From JAXLWB01 sp046328715 (GTDB taxonomy: Bacteria; Chloroflexota; Anaerolineae; Caldilineales; Caldilineaceae), in contig JAXLWB010000007.1 in NCBI GenBank assembly GCA_046328715.1, positions 124,001 to 188,000 of the forward strand: a stretch of 64,000 nt of DNA. The letters are read 5' to 3'. Under the pieces are notes generated by a model. The model ran no database searches. It was given only the letters and a program-made list of their open reading frames with translations, and was not told the origin of the DNA. Position numbers and translations under genes: made by a program. Of this stretch, positions 7,779 to 17,491 are shown one piece after another; the stretch's first letter is position 1; each line of letters begins with the position of its first letter.

Positions 7779-8396
7779 ATGGCAAATATCTTTCGTCGAT
7801 CCAACATCGCCCTGGCAGTGCTGGCGTTCCTGGCCGAAGCGCCTATGCACCCTTATCGTATGCAACAACTAATCAAAGAGCGTGGCAAGGATGAGATCAT
7901 CAACGTACGGCAGCGGGCCAGTCTCTACCAAACGATTCAGCAACTGCTGCGCGCCAAGTTGATCCAGGTCCGTGAAACAGAGCGGGAGCCAAAGCGACCG
8001 GAACGTACCATCTACGAATTGACCGTGGACGGTCGTGCCACCCTGGATGATTGGCTACGTCAAATGCTCTCAACGCCAGCCAGTGAATTTCCGGAGTTTC
8101 CGGCGGCACTGGCGTATCTGCCGTTATTGAGTGTAGAAGATGCAACTTTGCAACTGCAAACTCGAACACAGGTACTGGCAGCAGAGCACAAACGCATCGA
8201 TGGCCAACTTCGAGAAGCTGCGCAGAGTATACCTCGACTTTTTTTGATTGAGACAGAGTATATGCTCTCTATGCTGGCGACCGAATTGGCCTGGGTCAAC
8301 TCCTTGATCCATGACTTGCAGACCGGCAAACTCACTTGGAGTGATGCCTGGAAAGCCGAAAGTGTTGCCCAACAGACCTACGGAGAGGAAAAGTAA
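7779..8396 (+). CDS. PadR family transcriptional regulator
   Basis: About 205 residues. The winged-helix PadR domain is clear: ALAVLAFLAEAPMHPYRMQQLI, then SLYQTIQQLLRAKLIQVRE and the wing TIYELTVDGRATLDDWL. The C-terminal half is a helical dimerisation arm. PadR proteins repress detoxification or efflux genes and release DNA on binding phenolics or drugs. An ATG also exists at 7773, but the promoter overlaps it, so the start at 7779 is favoured. The methyltransferase gene follows after 62 bases on the same strand and is the obvious co-regulated partner. Confidence 0.85.
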   Translation: MANIFRRSNIALAVLAFLAEAPMHPYRMQQLIKERGKDEIINVRQRASLYQTIQQLLRAKLIQVRETEREPKRPERTIYELTVDGRATLDDWLRQMLSTPASEFPEFPAALAYLPLLSVEDATLQLQTRTQVLAAEHKRIDGQLREAAQSIPRLFLIETEYMLSMLATELAWVNSLIHDLQTGKLTWSDAWKAESVAQQTYGEEK

Positions 8397-8458
8397 GTGC
8401 ATGTGGTGGCGAGTGGCACGCTGCTTGCCTAGTATAAATTTCTATGGAGGAATATCCT

Positions 8459-9151
8459 ATGACCGCGGAGCGTCTTCAACCCGTTCAACCCTCGATCCAG
8501 GCAGGAAAGCCCTACAAAGGGATGGCGATGGAAGGAATGATTGCCAGGTGGTATGCCAAAAATACGCAACAAGGACGTGAATTCGAGTCGTTGTCCAGTC
8601 GCATCAGCCAGATGTTACCTGAGGGCAGTCGCATTCTTGAGGTGGCGCCAGGTCCAGGCTATCTGTCAATTCGGCTTGCCCAAACTGGACGTTATACAGT
8701 GGTGGGTTTGGACATCAGCAAAACCTTTGTTGAGATCGCCCAATCCAAGGCTAGGGAGGCTGGTGTCTCTGTAGATTTTCAGCAGGGTAACGCCTCAGGC
8801 ATGCCCTTTGCCGATAACAAGTTTGATTTCATTGTCTGTTGCGCAGCCTTCAAGAACTTCAGCGAACCAGTACAGGCAATCCGTGAGATGGAGCGGGTAC
8901 TCAAACCAGGCGGACAAGCACTAATCAACGACCTGCGCAAGGATGCCTCCCTCGCCGCAATCGACGCCGAGATTTCAGGAATGAACATGAATTGGATAAA
9001 TCGCCTCTTTACAAAGCTGACCTTTCGTAGCATCCTGCTCAAAAATGCCTATACCCCGGCGCAAATGCGCCAATTTGTTGCCCAAACCAAGTTTGGCAAT
9101 TGCGAGATTCAGGACGCGGGGATTGGGATGGAGATTTGGTTGAGAAAATGA
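8459..9151 (+). CDS. Class I SAM-dependent methyltransferase
   Basis: About 230 residues with the Rossmann methyltransferase motifs: motif I ILEVAPGPGYLSIRLA, motif II VVGLDISKTFVEIA (acidic D binding the ribose), motif III VDFQQGNASGMPFADN and post-motif FDFIVCCAAFKNFSEP, then REMERVLKPGGQALI. This is UbiE/Methyltransf_25-like and transfers methyl from SAM to a small molecule of unknown identity. GGAGG at 8446-8450 sits eight bases before ATG 8459, which decides the start. It lies downstream of the PadR gene, suggesting regulated modification of a xenobiotic or metabolite (inference). Confidence 0.85.
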   Translation: MTAERLQPVQPSIQAGKPYKGMAMEGMIARWYAKNTQQGREFESLSSRISQMLPEGSRILEVAPGPGYLSIRLAQTGRYTVVGLDISKTFVEIAQSKAREAGVSVDFQQGNASGMPFADNKFDFIVCCAAFKNFSEPVQAIREMERVLKPGGQALINDLRKDASLAAIDAEISGMNMNWINRLFTKLTFRSILLKNAYTPAQMRQFVAQTKFGNCEIQDAGIGMEIWLRK

Positions 9152-9271
9152 ATCTAATGCCAGGGCTTGACCTAGCATTATGTCTGTAGGTGCTGCTTGT
9201 AGCTGCACATTTCTTTTCTATTCCAAATTGTACAGCTATAAGCAATATCTAGAATGCATATACGATTCCTC

Positions 9272-12070
9272 TTATCGGCTGACGACCGGCAGATAGACTC
9301 GTTCGTTTCCAATCGGCTGCTCTGAAACATCGAAGAGGGTGACAATATTCTCAGCAGGCCGTCCGACGATCAGTTGGTTATAAGTAGCGTTATAACTGAA
9401 ATTCATACCTCCTAATACACTGTTGTTGCTAGTAATGAAACCATCGACTCCTGTTGCACCATCGCCCCAGGTCACCGCACCAGCGCTAATGACCACATAG
9501 TTGCCGTTGCCCAACGCTGTCACACCAGAGCCAAAGTTGTTAGAACCAACCAGATTATAGTTTGTGCTGCCGACGAGACTATTGCTGCTACTTACTTCTC
9601 CACTAACCCCTGTGGAGCCATTGCCCCAGGTCACTGCTCCAGCATTTAAGGCACTACCATTGTCCCAATCAGGGCTACTCACCAGATAGTTGCCGTTGTT
9701 TAGCACGGTTACGCTATCATAATGGAATCCATGGTGATCAAAACTGAAACCCACATGATCGCCACTTGTAGTGCCAACGATACTGTTATTGCTACTAACT
9801 GCACCACTCACACCTGTGGTTCCATTGCCCCATGTCACGGCACCGGCATCTGTAGCGCTGCCGTTGTCCCAATAGGAGGTACCTACCACATAGTTGCCGC
9901 TGCTGAGTATAGTCACTCCATCATAGCCTACCCAGTCACCATTTGTGGTACCAACGAGACTATTGCTGCTGCTAACTACACCACTCACACCTGTCGTTCC
10001 ATTGCACCAGGTCACAGCACCCGCGTCTGTGGCACTGCCGTTGTCCCAATAGGGACTACTCACTACATAGTCACCGTTGCCCACTTCTGTCACACCATAA
10101 CCAAAGTAACCAACCGAGTCACCACTCGTGCTACCGACGAGACTGTTGCTGCTGCTCACCACACCACGGATCCCTGTCGTTCCATTGCCCCAAGTCACGG
10201 CACCGGCGTCTGGGATACCGCCGTTGTTCCAACCAATGCTAATGACCACATAGTTGCCATTGCTCAACGCTGTCACATAGCCATAGCCACCACCAACGAG
10301 GCTGTTGCTGCTGCTCGTCACACCGCTAATTCCCGTAGCTCCATCACCCCAAGTTACGGCACCACTGCCGTTGTTCCAACCAGGACTGCTCACCACATAG
10401 TTGCCGTTGTTCAACGCTGTCACATAGCTGCCGCTGTCATTACCCTTCCTACCGACGAGACTGTTGTTGCTGCTCACCAAGCCAATGATCCCTGTCGTTC
10501 CATTGCCCCAGGTCACGGCACCAATGCCATTGTTCCAACTAGGACTACTCACCACATAGTTGCCGTTGTTCAACGCCGTCACACCACCCCAACCAACCCC
10601 ATCCCCATAGTTACTGCCGACGAGACTGTTGAGGATGCTCACCTCTCCACTGACCCCTGTAGTTCCACTGCCCCAAGTCACAGCCCCCAGGTCGTAGTAC
10701 CACTTCAAGCTACGCACTACATAGTTGCCGTTGCTCAACGCTGTCACAATAGGGCCAGTGTCGCAAGAACCAACTGGGCCACTGCCGCCGCCGACAAGGC
10801 TATTGCTACTGCTTATCTCCCCGCGGACCCCTGTAGCGCCATTGCCCCAGGTCACGGCACCTCTGCCCTGGTTCCAATCGGGGCTGCTCACCACATAGTT
10901 GCCGTTACTCAGCTCTGTCATGCAAAACATATATATACCAACATTGTCGTCACTTGTGCTGCCGACAAGACTGTTGCTGCTACTAACTACACCACTTACA
11001 CCTATCGCTCCACTGCCCCAGGTCACGGCACCGGCGTCTGTGGCACTGCCATTGTCCCAATTGGGGCTACCCACCACATAGTTGCCGTTGCTTAGAATAG
11101 TTACGCCACCATGTCCTACCACGTCACCCGTCGTGCTACCAACGAGACTATTGCTGCTGCTTACCTCTCCACTGACCCCTGTTGCTCCATTGCCCCAGGT
11201 CACAGCACCAGCATTTGTGGCACCGCCGTTGTCCCAGATAAGACTACGTACCAGATAGTTGCCGTTGCTTAGCACTCTCACACCAGTGCCATCGTCATAA
11301 TAACCAAGCTGGTCGCCGCTCGTGCTGCCGACGAGACTGTTGCTGCTGCTCACCTCTCCGCTGACCCCTGCAACTCCACTGCCCCAGGTTACGGCACCAG
11401 CGTCTATAGCGCTGCCGTTGTCCCAATAAGGACTCCACACCACAAAATTGCCGTTGCTCAGTATAGCCACGCCAGTGTTATAGGGATAATAGGAACTATA
11501 AAAACCAACCTGGTCGCCGCTTGTGCTACCGACGAGGCTGTTGTTGCTGCTCACCACACCGCTGACCCCTATCGTTTCACTGCCCCAGGTCACGGCACCA
11601 GCATCTGTGGCACTGCCGTTGTCCCAGATAGGGCTACGAATCAGATAGTTGCCATTGCTCAGCGCTATCACGCCACCACCACCGATATGATCGCCACTCG
11701 TGCTACCGGTCAAGGTGCTGATGAGGGCGTGGGTAGCACCATTGTAGAGATAGACTGCACCGACATCGGTTGCGCCTCCAGGAATGTCATAGTCTGAGTC
11801 AGTAACAACAAAGTTGCCATTGGCAAGAACGGTGATACTGGAGCCAAAACTGCCGCTGCCAGAAGGTCCGACAATGTCAACCTGGCTAGTTGCCAATGCA
11901 GGCAATTCGTTTGCTAAGCCGAGTACCGTGGCCAACAGCAGGGCAGCAATCCGCCGTCGCCAACCGAACCTGCTACATTGACGGAGATGGGGAGCGTGAT
12001 TGATACCAAGTGTACGCCTGATTCCTTGTTTTATGCTAGAACTTTTGCACAACAGAGAATTGCTTTTCAT
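9272..12070 (-). CDS. Large secreted repeat protein (beta-strand repeats)
   Basis: A 932-residue protein. It has a long N-terminal region with an Arg-rich segment followed by a hydrophobic stretch (IAALLLATVLGLANELPALA), a likely signal peptide. About 13 imperfect repeats of roughly 50-70 residues follow. Each reads approximately NSLVGSTSGDQVG, then a Gly-rich linker, LSNGNYVVSSPYWDNGSA, TDAGAVTWGNGTTGVSG. The pattern is beta-rich and resembles FG-GAP or propeller-like surface repeats. It ends EQPIGNERVYLPVVSR, a C-terminal style seen in secreted Chloroflexota proteins. A surface or adhesive role is inference. The preceding gene on the same strand is a decayed duplicate 37 bases away. Ribosome site is weak. 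Confidence 0.75.
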   Translation of the reverse strand: MKSNSLLCKSSSIKQGIRRTLGINHAPHLRQCSRFGWRRRIAALLLATVLGLANELPALATSQVDIVGPSGSGSFGSSITVLANGNFVVTDSDYDIPGGATDVGAVYLYNGATHALISTLTGSTSGDHIGGGGVIALSNGNYLIRSPIWDNGSATDAGAVTWGSETIGVSGVVSSNNSLVGSTSGDQVGFYSSYYPYNTGVAILSNGNFVVWSPYWDNGSAIDAGAVTWGSGVAGVSGEVSSSNSLVGSTSGDQLGYYDDGTGVRVLSNGNYLVRSLIWDNGGATNAGAVTWGNGATGVSGEVSSSNSLVGSTTGDVVGHGGVTILSNGNYVVGSPNWDNGSATDAGAVTWGSGAIGVSGVVSSSNSLVGSTSDDNVGIYMFCMTELSNGNYVVSSPDWNQGRGAVTWGNGATGVRGEISSSNSLVGGGSGPVGSCDTGPIVTALSNGNYVVRSLKWYYDLGAVTWGSGTTGVSGEVSILNSLVGSNYGDGVGWGGVTALNNGNYVVSSPSWNNGIGAVTWGNGTTGIIGLVSSNNSLVGRKGNDSGSYVTALNNGNYVVSSPGWNNGSGAVTWGDGATGISGVTSSSNSLVGGGYGYVTALSNGNYVVISIGWNNGGIPDAGAVTWGNGTTGIRGVVSSSNSLVGSTSGDSVGYFGYGVTEVGNGDYVVSSPYWDNGSATDAGAVTWCNGTTGVSGVVSSSNSLVGTTNGDWVGYDGVTILSSGNYVVGTSYWDNGSATDAGAVTWGNGTTGVSGAVSSNNSIVGTTSGDHVGFSFDHHGFHYDSVTVLNNGNYLVSSPDWDNGSALNAGAVTWGNGSTGVSGEVSSSNSLVGSTNYNLVGSNNFGSGVTALGNGNYVVISAGAVTWGDGATGVDGFITSNNSVLGGMNFSYNATYNQLIVGRPAENIVTLFDVSEQPIGNERVYLPVVSR
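9430..11715 (-). repeat. Coding tandem repeats, about 150-210 bp units
   Basis: Roughly 13 degenerate copies of a module marked on the + strand by acgagactgttgctgctgct and catagttgccgttgctca. Unit lengths vary because the Gly-rich linker and the WDNGSATDAG segment are present or absent. Sequence identity between neighbouring units is high enough for recombination, which may explain both the variation here and the duplication of the whole gene. Confidence 0.8.
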
Positions 12071-12107
12071 GGCACTTGCTTCTTTCGAGAATTATTGTGG
12101 ACTCTGC

Positions 12108-14784
12108 TTAGCGGCTGATGGCTGGCAGATAAACTTGTAAGTTTCTAATCGGCTCCTTTGAAACATCGAAGAGGGTGACAATATTCTCAGCAGGTCGCCC
12201 GACGATCAATTGGTTGTAGGTAGCGTTATAGCTGAAATTCATGAAATTGCCACTGCCAGCGACTGTGCCTAATACACTATTGTTGAGACTAAGGATGCCA
12301 CTAGCCCCTTTAGCGCCATTGCTCCAACTCACGGCACCGGCGTCTGTGGCACTGCCGTTGTCCCAATCAGGACTACGCACCACATAGTTATATTGCTCAA
12401 CTCTGTTACTTCATAATAACCAATGTGATCACCGTCTGTACTGCCGACGAGACTGTTGTTGCTGCTCACCTCCCACTAATCCCTGTAGAGCCATTATTGA
12501 GTCACCCAGCACCAGCGTTTGTGACATTGCCGTGAGGCCAACCGGGGCTACGCACCACATAGTTGCCGTTGCTCGCTTTGTTACCGCTATTATAAAGGTC
12601 GACCATACTGATCCAGGTGCTGAAACCAACCTGATCAAAGAAACTTGTACTGCCGACGAGACTATTGCTACTGCTTACCTCTCCACTGACCCCGGTAGCG
12701 CCATTGCCCCAGGTCACAGCACCTCTGCGGCTGTTCCACCCAGGATTACTCACCACATAGTTGCCATTGCCCAGCGCCGTTACCCCATGTACCAACCAGC
12801 GTTACCACTACTTGTGCTGTCAATGAGGCTGTTACTACTGCTTACCACACCGATGATCCCTGTAGTGCCATCACCCCCATGTCACGGCACCAGCGTCTGT
12901 GGCACTGCCATTGTCCCACCAAACGCTACTTACCACATAGTTACCATTGCTCAGCGCTGTCACTTCACCAACATGGTCATCACTCTTACTGCCGACGAGA
13001 CTATTGTTGCTGCTCACTACACCAATGATCCCTGTCGTTCCATCGCCCCAAGTCACAGCACCAGCATCTGTGGCACTGCCGTTGTTCACCAAGTGCTACT
13101 CACCACATAGTTGCCGTTGCTCAGCGCTGTCCGCCACCATACCCTATCCAGTCAAAGCTTGTGCTGCCGACGAGACTGTTGCTGCTGCTCACCACACCAC
13201 TGATCCCGATAGTTTCACTACCCCCAAGTTACTGCACCAACGTTTCCGGTACTGCCGTTGCCCCACTCAGTGCTACTCACCACATAGTTGCCGTTGCTCA
13301 GCTGTCGCCAGGAGCAACATGGTCACCGCTCTTGTCGCCGACGAGACTGTTGCTGCTGCTCACTACACCACTGATGCCGGTAGAGCCATTGCCCCGGGTC
13401 ACGGCACCGGCTTCTAGGTTTCTGCCGTTGTCCCAACCGCGACTACTCACCACATAGTTGCCGTTGCTCAGCGCTGTCACGCCAAGGCCAACATGGTCAC
13501 CGCTCTTGTCGCCGACGAGACTGTTGCTGCTGCTCACTACACCACTGATGCCGGTAGAGCCATTGCCCCCATTGACCGCACCAACATTCATAGCACTGTC
13601 GTTATGCCAGAAAGGACTACGCACCAGATAGTTGCCATTGCTCAGCGATGTCCATAGCCAACCTGGTCGCCACTCGTGCTGCCGACGACGCTATTGTTGC
13701 TACCTACCATACCGCTGATGCCTGTAGAGCCATCACCCCAGGTTACGGCACCGGCGTCTATAGCACTGCCGTTGTCCCACATTGGGCTACGTACCACATA
13801 GTTGCCGTTAGTCAGCTCTGTTACACCATCATGGCTATAGCCAACCTGGTCACCGCTCGTGCTACCGATGAGACTGTTGTTGCTGCTTACCACACCACTG
13901 ATCCCGGTAGCACCATTGCCCCAAGTGATCGCACCAGCATTGGTAGCACTGTCGTTATGCCAGAAAGGACTACGCACCAGATAGTTGCCATTGCTCAGTT
14001 CTGTCACACCATAAAAACCAACCTGGTCATCGCTCGTGCTGCCGACGAGGACTGTGTTGCTGCCCATATCAGTAGCTGTGCTTTGCTCCTGTGCTGCCCA
14101 CTCCCCAAGTGACTGCGCCAGCGTTAGTGACACTACCGTTGTCCCAACCGGAGCTGACGACATAGTTACCGTTGCTCAGTGCCGTTATGCTAGAGCCAAG
14201 GCTATCAAAACCAAGCAAGTCGCTATTCATGCTGCCGACGAGACTATTGCTGCTGCTTATTGCAATCACTGATCCCTGTCACGCCATTGCCCCAGGTCAC
14301 GGCACCAGCGTCCATAACACTTGCTGCGTTGTCCCACATCGGGCTACGAACCAAATAGTTGCCGTTGCTCAGCACCGGTACGCCGTCACTACTAACCCCA
14401 CGAATCATCACTTGTGCTGCCTGTTAAGGTGCTGATGAGGGCGTGAGTGGCGCCATCGTAGGAATAAACTGCACCGACATCGGTTGCGCCACCGGGAATG
14501 TCATACCTTGGGTCGGTCACAACAAAGTTGCCGTTGGGGAGAACGGTGATACTGGAGCCAAAGCTTCCGCTGCCAGGAGGCCGACAATGTCAATTTGGCT
14601 GGTTGCCAATACAGGTAATCCGTTTGTTAGATTGAGGGCTGCTACTGTTAGCAGGATCGCAATCCGCCATCGCCAACCGAACCTGGTGCGTTGACGGAAA
14701 TGTAGAGTATGATTGATGTTGCGTGTGCTTCTAATTCCTGTCTATGCTAGAACTTTTTTGTACAACAGAGGATTGCTTTTTCAT
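12108..14784 (-). pseudogene. Decayed tandem duplicate of the secreted repeat protein
   Basis: This copy reproduces the neighbour's 5' region (signal-peptide part, near 14580-14784), repeat array and 3' end (VYLPAISR at 12108). The reading frame is broken: repeat-coding pieces lie in different frames at 12108-12383, 12502-12795, 12871-13092, 13298-13624, 13642-14163 and 14069-14269. From ATG 14784 translation hits a stop after 17 codons because an A/T tract has changed length relative to the intact copy. AAGGAG still precedes the old start. All flanking genes are intact, so true decay is more likely than poor sequence, although repeat regions are prone to assembly error. About 12 repeat units are recognisable. 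Confidence 0.8.
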
Positions 14785-15128
14785 CGTGCTTGCTCCTTTC
14801 CAGAATACTTATGGATTCATGGTATGCAAACAAGCAGCAAATTAGCCCAATGGCGCAAAGTTGGAGTTGACCGATGTTCTGTAGGCGGCAACAACTAATT
14901 GTCTTCGGAATATACGGCTGTGAATTTTGTCGTCCGCGGTCATTATGTCGCCGCCTAATCAATCTAGTGAGATAGTACAACTAAAGTACACACAGTAAAT
15001 CAGCCATGGCATGCTTTGAGCCTGGTCAAGCGAAGGGTTACGGACAACAAAAAGCGCTGGTAGTCAAGGAATAAGCCTTAAATTCGAGACTATGAAATCG
15101 TTTTGGTATGTGGGATAATGGTCAACCT
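14785..15128. other. 344-base intergenic region, no gene seen
   Basis: It holds the presumptive promoter region of the decayed repeat gene (- strand) and of the phosphotransferase (+ strand). taggcggc near 14881 and gccgccta near 14950 form a loose inverted repeat. No open frame with coding character, RNA gene or strong promoter was recognised. Confidence 0.5.
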
Positions 15129-15205
15129 ATGCCAATCGATCCAACACTCAATCCACTCGACATTCTAAAAACGTTGGGAATTCACGATCAACGCGAGTTA
15201 CACCC

Positions 15206-16009
15206 GTGCAGGGCGGCTCCGACACGGCTATTTGGCGAGTAAAATACAGGGATGCAACCTATGCCTTGCGCCTCTTCCGCCAGGAACAGGTGGAAACCTA
15301 TCAGCGTGAGTTGGCGGCGATGAAGCTATCGCAAGAGGCGAAGTTACCTGTACCCACGGTTCATGCCAACGCTTTCTGGCAAGAACGTCCGGTGATGTTG
15401 CTCGCCTGGTGCGCGGAGAGCACCGTGGCGCAGCTTCTTTTGCAGCAGCCGTGGCGGATTTGGCCGCTGGGCAGAGCATTTGGTCGGATGCAAGCGCGCA
15501 TTCATGCGGTGGCGGCGAACGGGTTGGGTGGCGGTTCGGCTGAGCAGTGGATTGCCTGGAGTGGTGCAGAGGATGCGGAATTGGCAAGCAGATTGCGTTC
15601 ACTTGCTCCAATTCAACCTTCCTTGTTGCATCTCGATTACCATCCGCTCAATGTGTTGGCCAGTGGTAACGAGATTACGGCGGTATTGGATTGGGCCAAT
15701 GCTCGAGCAGGTGATCCGCGCGCTGACGTGGCGCGCACCTATACAATTTTGCGCGTGGAACCTTATAACTTGGATAAACCAGCCTGGCTGATGGGAACAT
15801 TTCGTCGTCTACTGACCTGGAGTTGGCGACGTGGTTATGAGGAGGTTGCCGGTTCCTTACAGGATATGGCTCCCTTTTACGCCTGGGCAGGAGCGGTGAT
15901 GCAGCGTGAAGTGGCTCGACGTGTGGCAGATCCAAACACCTGGTGGCAGCCAGAACATCTGGCACAGGTGCGGACATGGACAGAAGGGTGGCGGCGACGA
16001 AGCCTTTGA
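15206..16009 (+). CDS. APH-type phosphotransferase, N-terminus in another frame
   Basis: The 267-residue frame carries an aminoglycoside-phosphotransferase-like kinase: a Gly-rich N-lobe (VQGGSDTAIWRV), Brenner motif HLDYHPLNVL (catalytic Asp about residue 143) and metal-binding VLDWANARAGDP. The GTG at 15206 is a poor start: no ribosome site precedes it and the first conserved strand is already under way. From ATG 15129 another frame encodes MPIDPTLNPLDILKTLGI ... ELHP, a natural N-terminus, which runs into this frame if one base is added near 15206. So the gene probably spans 15129-16009 with a one-base deletion, either real or a sequencing error. Substrates of such kinases include antibiotics, amino alcohols and sugars. 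Confidence 0.75.
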   Translation: MQGGSDTAIWRVKYRDATYALRLFRQEQVETYQRELAAMKLSQEAKLPVPTVHANAFWQERPVMLLAWCAESTVAQLLLQQPWRIWPLGRAFGRMQARIHAVAANGLGGGSAEQWIAWSGAEDAELASRLRSLAPIQPSLLHLDYHPLNVLASGNEITAVLDWANARAGDPRADVARTYTILRVEPYNLDKPAWLMGTFRRLLTWSWRRGYEEVAGSLQDMAPFYAWAGAVMQREVARRVADPNTWWQPEHLAQVRTWTEGWRRRSL

Positions 16010-16040
16010 CGTGCGTTTATCTACGAAAATGTGAGGTAAA

Positions 16041-16104
16041 CGTCCCGGGCATGGCGCACACGATTTTCGCTAGACCAAGAATGTCCGGCGCCATGCCGGG
16101 GACG
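16041..16104. terminator. Long hairpin between convergent genes
   Basis: cgtcccgggcatggcgc (16041-16057) pairs with gcgccatgccggggacg (16088-16104) with one mismatch. A further outer pair, gtgag (16031-16035) and ctcac (16115-16119), extends it. The site lies between the convergent phosphotransferase and VOC genes, so it probably ends both transcripts. The 30-base loop is longer than in a typical Rho-independent terminator. Confidence 0.5.
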
Positions 16105-16146
16105 TGGTGCGTTGCTCACTCTTTGCGCAAATGAGCGATATTTAAC

Positions 16147-16518
16147 TTACACGTGTTGATCGACAAGAATCGGGTTGCCGTCGGGATCCATAATCAGGAA
16201 ACTGGCGGGACCTTGGGTTGATTCATCCGCTTGGGTCACAAACTCCATGCCCTGTGTCTTGAGTTGACGTTGCCACTCTCTTACATCGCGAAAGTTTTCT
16301 AACTTCTGTGCATTGGAGTCCCACCCTGGATTGAAGGTTAGCATATTCTTCTCGAACATGCCTTGGAAAAGCCCAATCACCGTCGTGCCACTCTTTAGGA
16401 TCAGCCAATTCTGTGCAATATTGCCGCCAAAGACGCCAAAGCCAAGTTTTTCGTAGAATGCTTTGGAGGCTGCAATGTCCTTGACTGCCAGGCTGACCGA
16501 AAATGCCCCGAGTTCCAT
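16147..16518 (-). CDS. VOC family protein (glyoxalase-like)
   Basis: A 123-residue VOC protein. FSVSLAVKDIAASKAFYEKLGF is the first module; the second ends FLIMDPDGNPILVDQHV, the DPDGN signature of bleomycin-resistance/glyoxalase-type proteins. The usual C-terminal metal-ligand Glu is replaced by D (LVDQHV), so metal use is uncertain. ATG 16518 follows AAAGGAGAAAAGG. It is the downstream member of a - strand trio: DinB (17492), AraC-GyrI (16549), VOC. The AraC-GyrI regulator directly upstream may control it. Function unknown. Confidence 0.8.
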   Translation of the reverse strand: MELGAFSVSLAVKDIAASKAFYEKLGFGVFGGNIAQNWLILKSGTTVIGLFQGMFEKNMLTFNPGWDSNAQKLENFRDVREWQRQLKTQGMEFVTQADESTQGPASFLIMDPDGNPILVDQHV

Positions 16519-16548
16519 CCTTTTCTCCTTTGTGTTGAAATTGTGAAT

Positions 16549-17463
16549 TTACAATGCAACGATTGGGATTGCGCAATCGATATCAAATGTCTCCCAACCC
16601 AATTCTGCGGGTTGGCGACGGTAGATCTCCATCGCTGGCAGGTTGGCAGGTTGGTAGCGACTGCGTGGCAACCAGTAGCGGAAGAGGTATTGCAATATTC
16701 GATCTTCCTGGGTCGCATCGCCCGTCATGGGGATGGTTGCTACCTGACAGGCTGGAAAGTCGATTACATTCACCTCGCCTGACGTTTGCCAGTGCGCTGG
16801 AACCGAGAGGCACCAGTCGAAGCGACAAAGCCGCAAGGGCGTGATCTCCGGGTCATCCTGCGACATGCCGTAGAGCGTCGTCTGCGCCAACTGACCACCC
16901 TGCCGACAAAACCATGCCAGCAATCGCTCGTAGGACGACACAATCTGCGACCAATGGCTGTAGGCGTCATAGACACGAATCGTTGCCAATCGTTGTGTCG
17001 GGAGCGAACGCAGCGTGACTCGATAGGCATCCTGTGCGGCGAACTCACCCAACATGGTTGCAGTATAGCGCGGCAACCCTTCCGGGTGTTGATCGATCTT
17101 GCTATTTTTCAAAGGAGTTTGACGATCCCAGGTACTGGCTGCGACGCCATAGCGCTTCTTAAAGGAGCGTGAAAAGGTGGCAACCGAGTTGAAACCACTG
17201 ACGAAGGCTGCATCGGTGACCGAAAGTTGTGGCGTTCCCCGTAAAAGGGACGCGGCACGTTCCAAACGCAGCCGCACTACCATGTCGTTGATGGTCTCTT
17301 CGGTTAGCGCTTTGAAGATACGATGGAAGTGAAAAGGAGAGAAGTTGGCCACCTTCGCCAGCGTCTCCAGGGAGAGTTCAGCATCTAGGTTTTCGCGTAC
17401 ATAGCTGATCACAGCGTCGATGCGTTGTTGGTAAAGATTCTGCTGGGTTGCTTCTGTTCCCAT
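16549..17463 (-). CDS. AraC regulator with GyrI-like effector domain
   Basis: A 304-residue protein built like the one at 6738-7613. The AraC HTH pair is at residues about 10-110 (ISYVRENLDAELSLETLAKV, FHFHRIFKAL, VTDAAFVSGFNSVATFSRSF). The GyrI-like ligand domain is at about 145-304 (VTLRSLPTQRLATIRVYDAY ... SQIVSSYERLLAWF ... VIDFPACQVATIPMTG ... MEIYRRQP). It probably senses small hydrophobic molecules. ATG 17463 is preceded by GAGAAGG. It lies 28 bases downstream of the DinB gene and 30 bases upstream of a VOC gene, so the three probably form a short detoxification operon with its own regulator. Confidence 0.85.
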   Translation of the reverse strand: MGTEATQQNLYQQRIDAVISYVRENLDAELSLETLAKVANFSPFHFHRIFKALTEETINDMVVRLRLERAASLLRGTPQLSVTDAAFVSGFNSVATFSRSFKKRYGVAASTWDRQTPLKNSKIDQHPEGLPRYTATMLGEFAAQDAYRVTLRSLPTQRLATIRVYDAYSHWSQIVSSYERLLAWFCRQGGQLAQTTLYGMSQDDPEITPLRLCRFDWCLSVPAHWQTSGEVNVIDFPACQVATIPMTGDATQEDRILQYLFRYWLPRSRYQPANLPAMEIYRRQPAELGWETFDIDCAIPIVAL

Positions 17464-17491
17464 AGAGCGCCTTCTCTATCTCATAGGGTTA

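Noticed and set aside
9722..11095. Long + strand open frame opposite the repeat protein
   Set aside because: It is a shadow of the - strand repeat gene. Its Thr/Ala/His-rich low-complexity translation follows from the repeat, and the - strand frame has a signal peptide and coherent repeats.
9430..14400. Regularly spaced short repeats resembling a CRISPR array
   Set aside because: Unit length is about 150-210 bp, units diverge, and the - strand encodes a protein repeat. No short identical repeats with unique spacers are present.
12108..14784. Second repeat protein as a programmed-frameshift or phase-variable gene
   Set aside because: Too many separate frame breaks, scattered over the whole length, for a single switch or slippery site.
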